A DNA stretch of 64,000 nt from Rotaria macrura. Its lineage: Eukaryota > Rotifera > Eurotatoria > Philodinida > Philodinidae. The notes below the pieces were generated by a model, which saw only the letters and a program-made list of their open reading frames with translations, did no database searches and had not been told where the DNA came from. Location: NCBI GenBank assembly GCA_900239685.1, contig OENT01000566.1, positions 28,360-92,359 of the forward strand, read 5' to 3'. Both the position numbers and the translations under genes were made by a program. Positions 63,801-64,000 of this stretch are shown here, piece by piece (within the stretch, counting starts at the first letter, position 1; every line of letters begins with the position of its first letter).

Positions 63801-64000
63801 AAAACGAATATTCAACTGAGTCCTTGGAAAATATTTTATTTTGACAGAAAGATTTAAATTGATCACGATCGGTAATTTTGAAAACCGGAAGATTCTTACA
63901 CATCGAATTGCTTCGTGATACTATTATTATCAGGTTATTTGATTAGATTCATTGGTTCAGATTGATGCTCTCTAATTTAGTGAACAATTTAAAATGAAAT
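60870..64000. other. Gene-poor right end of the window
   Basis: No frame beyond about 70 codons and no recognisable motif, repeat or RNA gene. Its first part may contain the promoter and untranslated exon of the SNAP-25-like gene. Confidence 0.5.

Noticed and set aside
1..64000. CRISPR arrays, bacterial operons or Shine-Dalgarno sites
   Set aside because: The spliced gene structure and domain families show eukaryotic nuclear DNA, and no regularly spaced direct repeats were seen.

Overview
This window is eukaryotic nuclear DNA and most probably comes from a bdelloid rotifer (Adineta/Rotaria type). It is strongly AT-rich. Its genes are cut by many GT-AG introns, several only about 50-60 nt long. 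Two features recall families I know to be expanded in bdelloids: a B-box/coiled-coil protein and an F-box remnant beginning RFELLPNEI. The species call is an inference. All gene models were built by hand from reading frames, splice sites and family motifs.

Layout. 1-7.2 kb: the 5' part of a full-size ABCA-type lipid transporter on the minus strand; its C-terminal half lies beyond position 1. 10.7-18.6 kb: a complete minus-strand orthologue of ABCD3/PMP70, the peroxisomal half-transporter, in 22 exons whose lengths add up to an uninterrupted 642-aa frame. 18.6-32.1 kb: a gene desert holding several short elements with terminal inverted repeats (TIRs). 32.1-33.2 kb: a RhoU/RhoV-like small GTPase (minus) with altered catalytic residues. 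35.9-37.9 kb: a complete RING/TRAF-zinc-finger/MATH protein (plus). 40.0-44.6 kb: a TA-flanked TIR element, the C-terminal end of a hAT transposase, and a decayed F-box gene. 46.7-48.9 kb: a 2.3-kb TIR element with a nested foldback. 49.7-51.6 kb: a single-exon 640-aa protein with a beta-propeller-like C-terminus. 52.1-53.4 kb: a B-box/coiled-coil/Vint (Hedgehog-intein fold) fusion. 56.5-57.9 kb: a five-exon dual-specificity phosphatase. 60.3-60.9 kb: a SNAP-25-like protein. 58.5-59.7 kb: two small TIR elements. The rest to 64 kb is gene-poor.

The genes do not form an operon or one pathway. The Rho GTPase, TRAF adaptor and phosphatase are signalling genes. The two ABC genes handle lipid or acyl-CoA transport. 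The most unusual items are the B-box-Vint fusion, the Rho protein with Lys at the Ras Gln61 position, the intronless propeller protein (possible horizontal acquisition), and the dense set of different TIR elements. I found no tRNA, rRNA, CRISPR or telomeric repeat.
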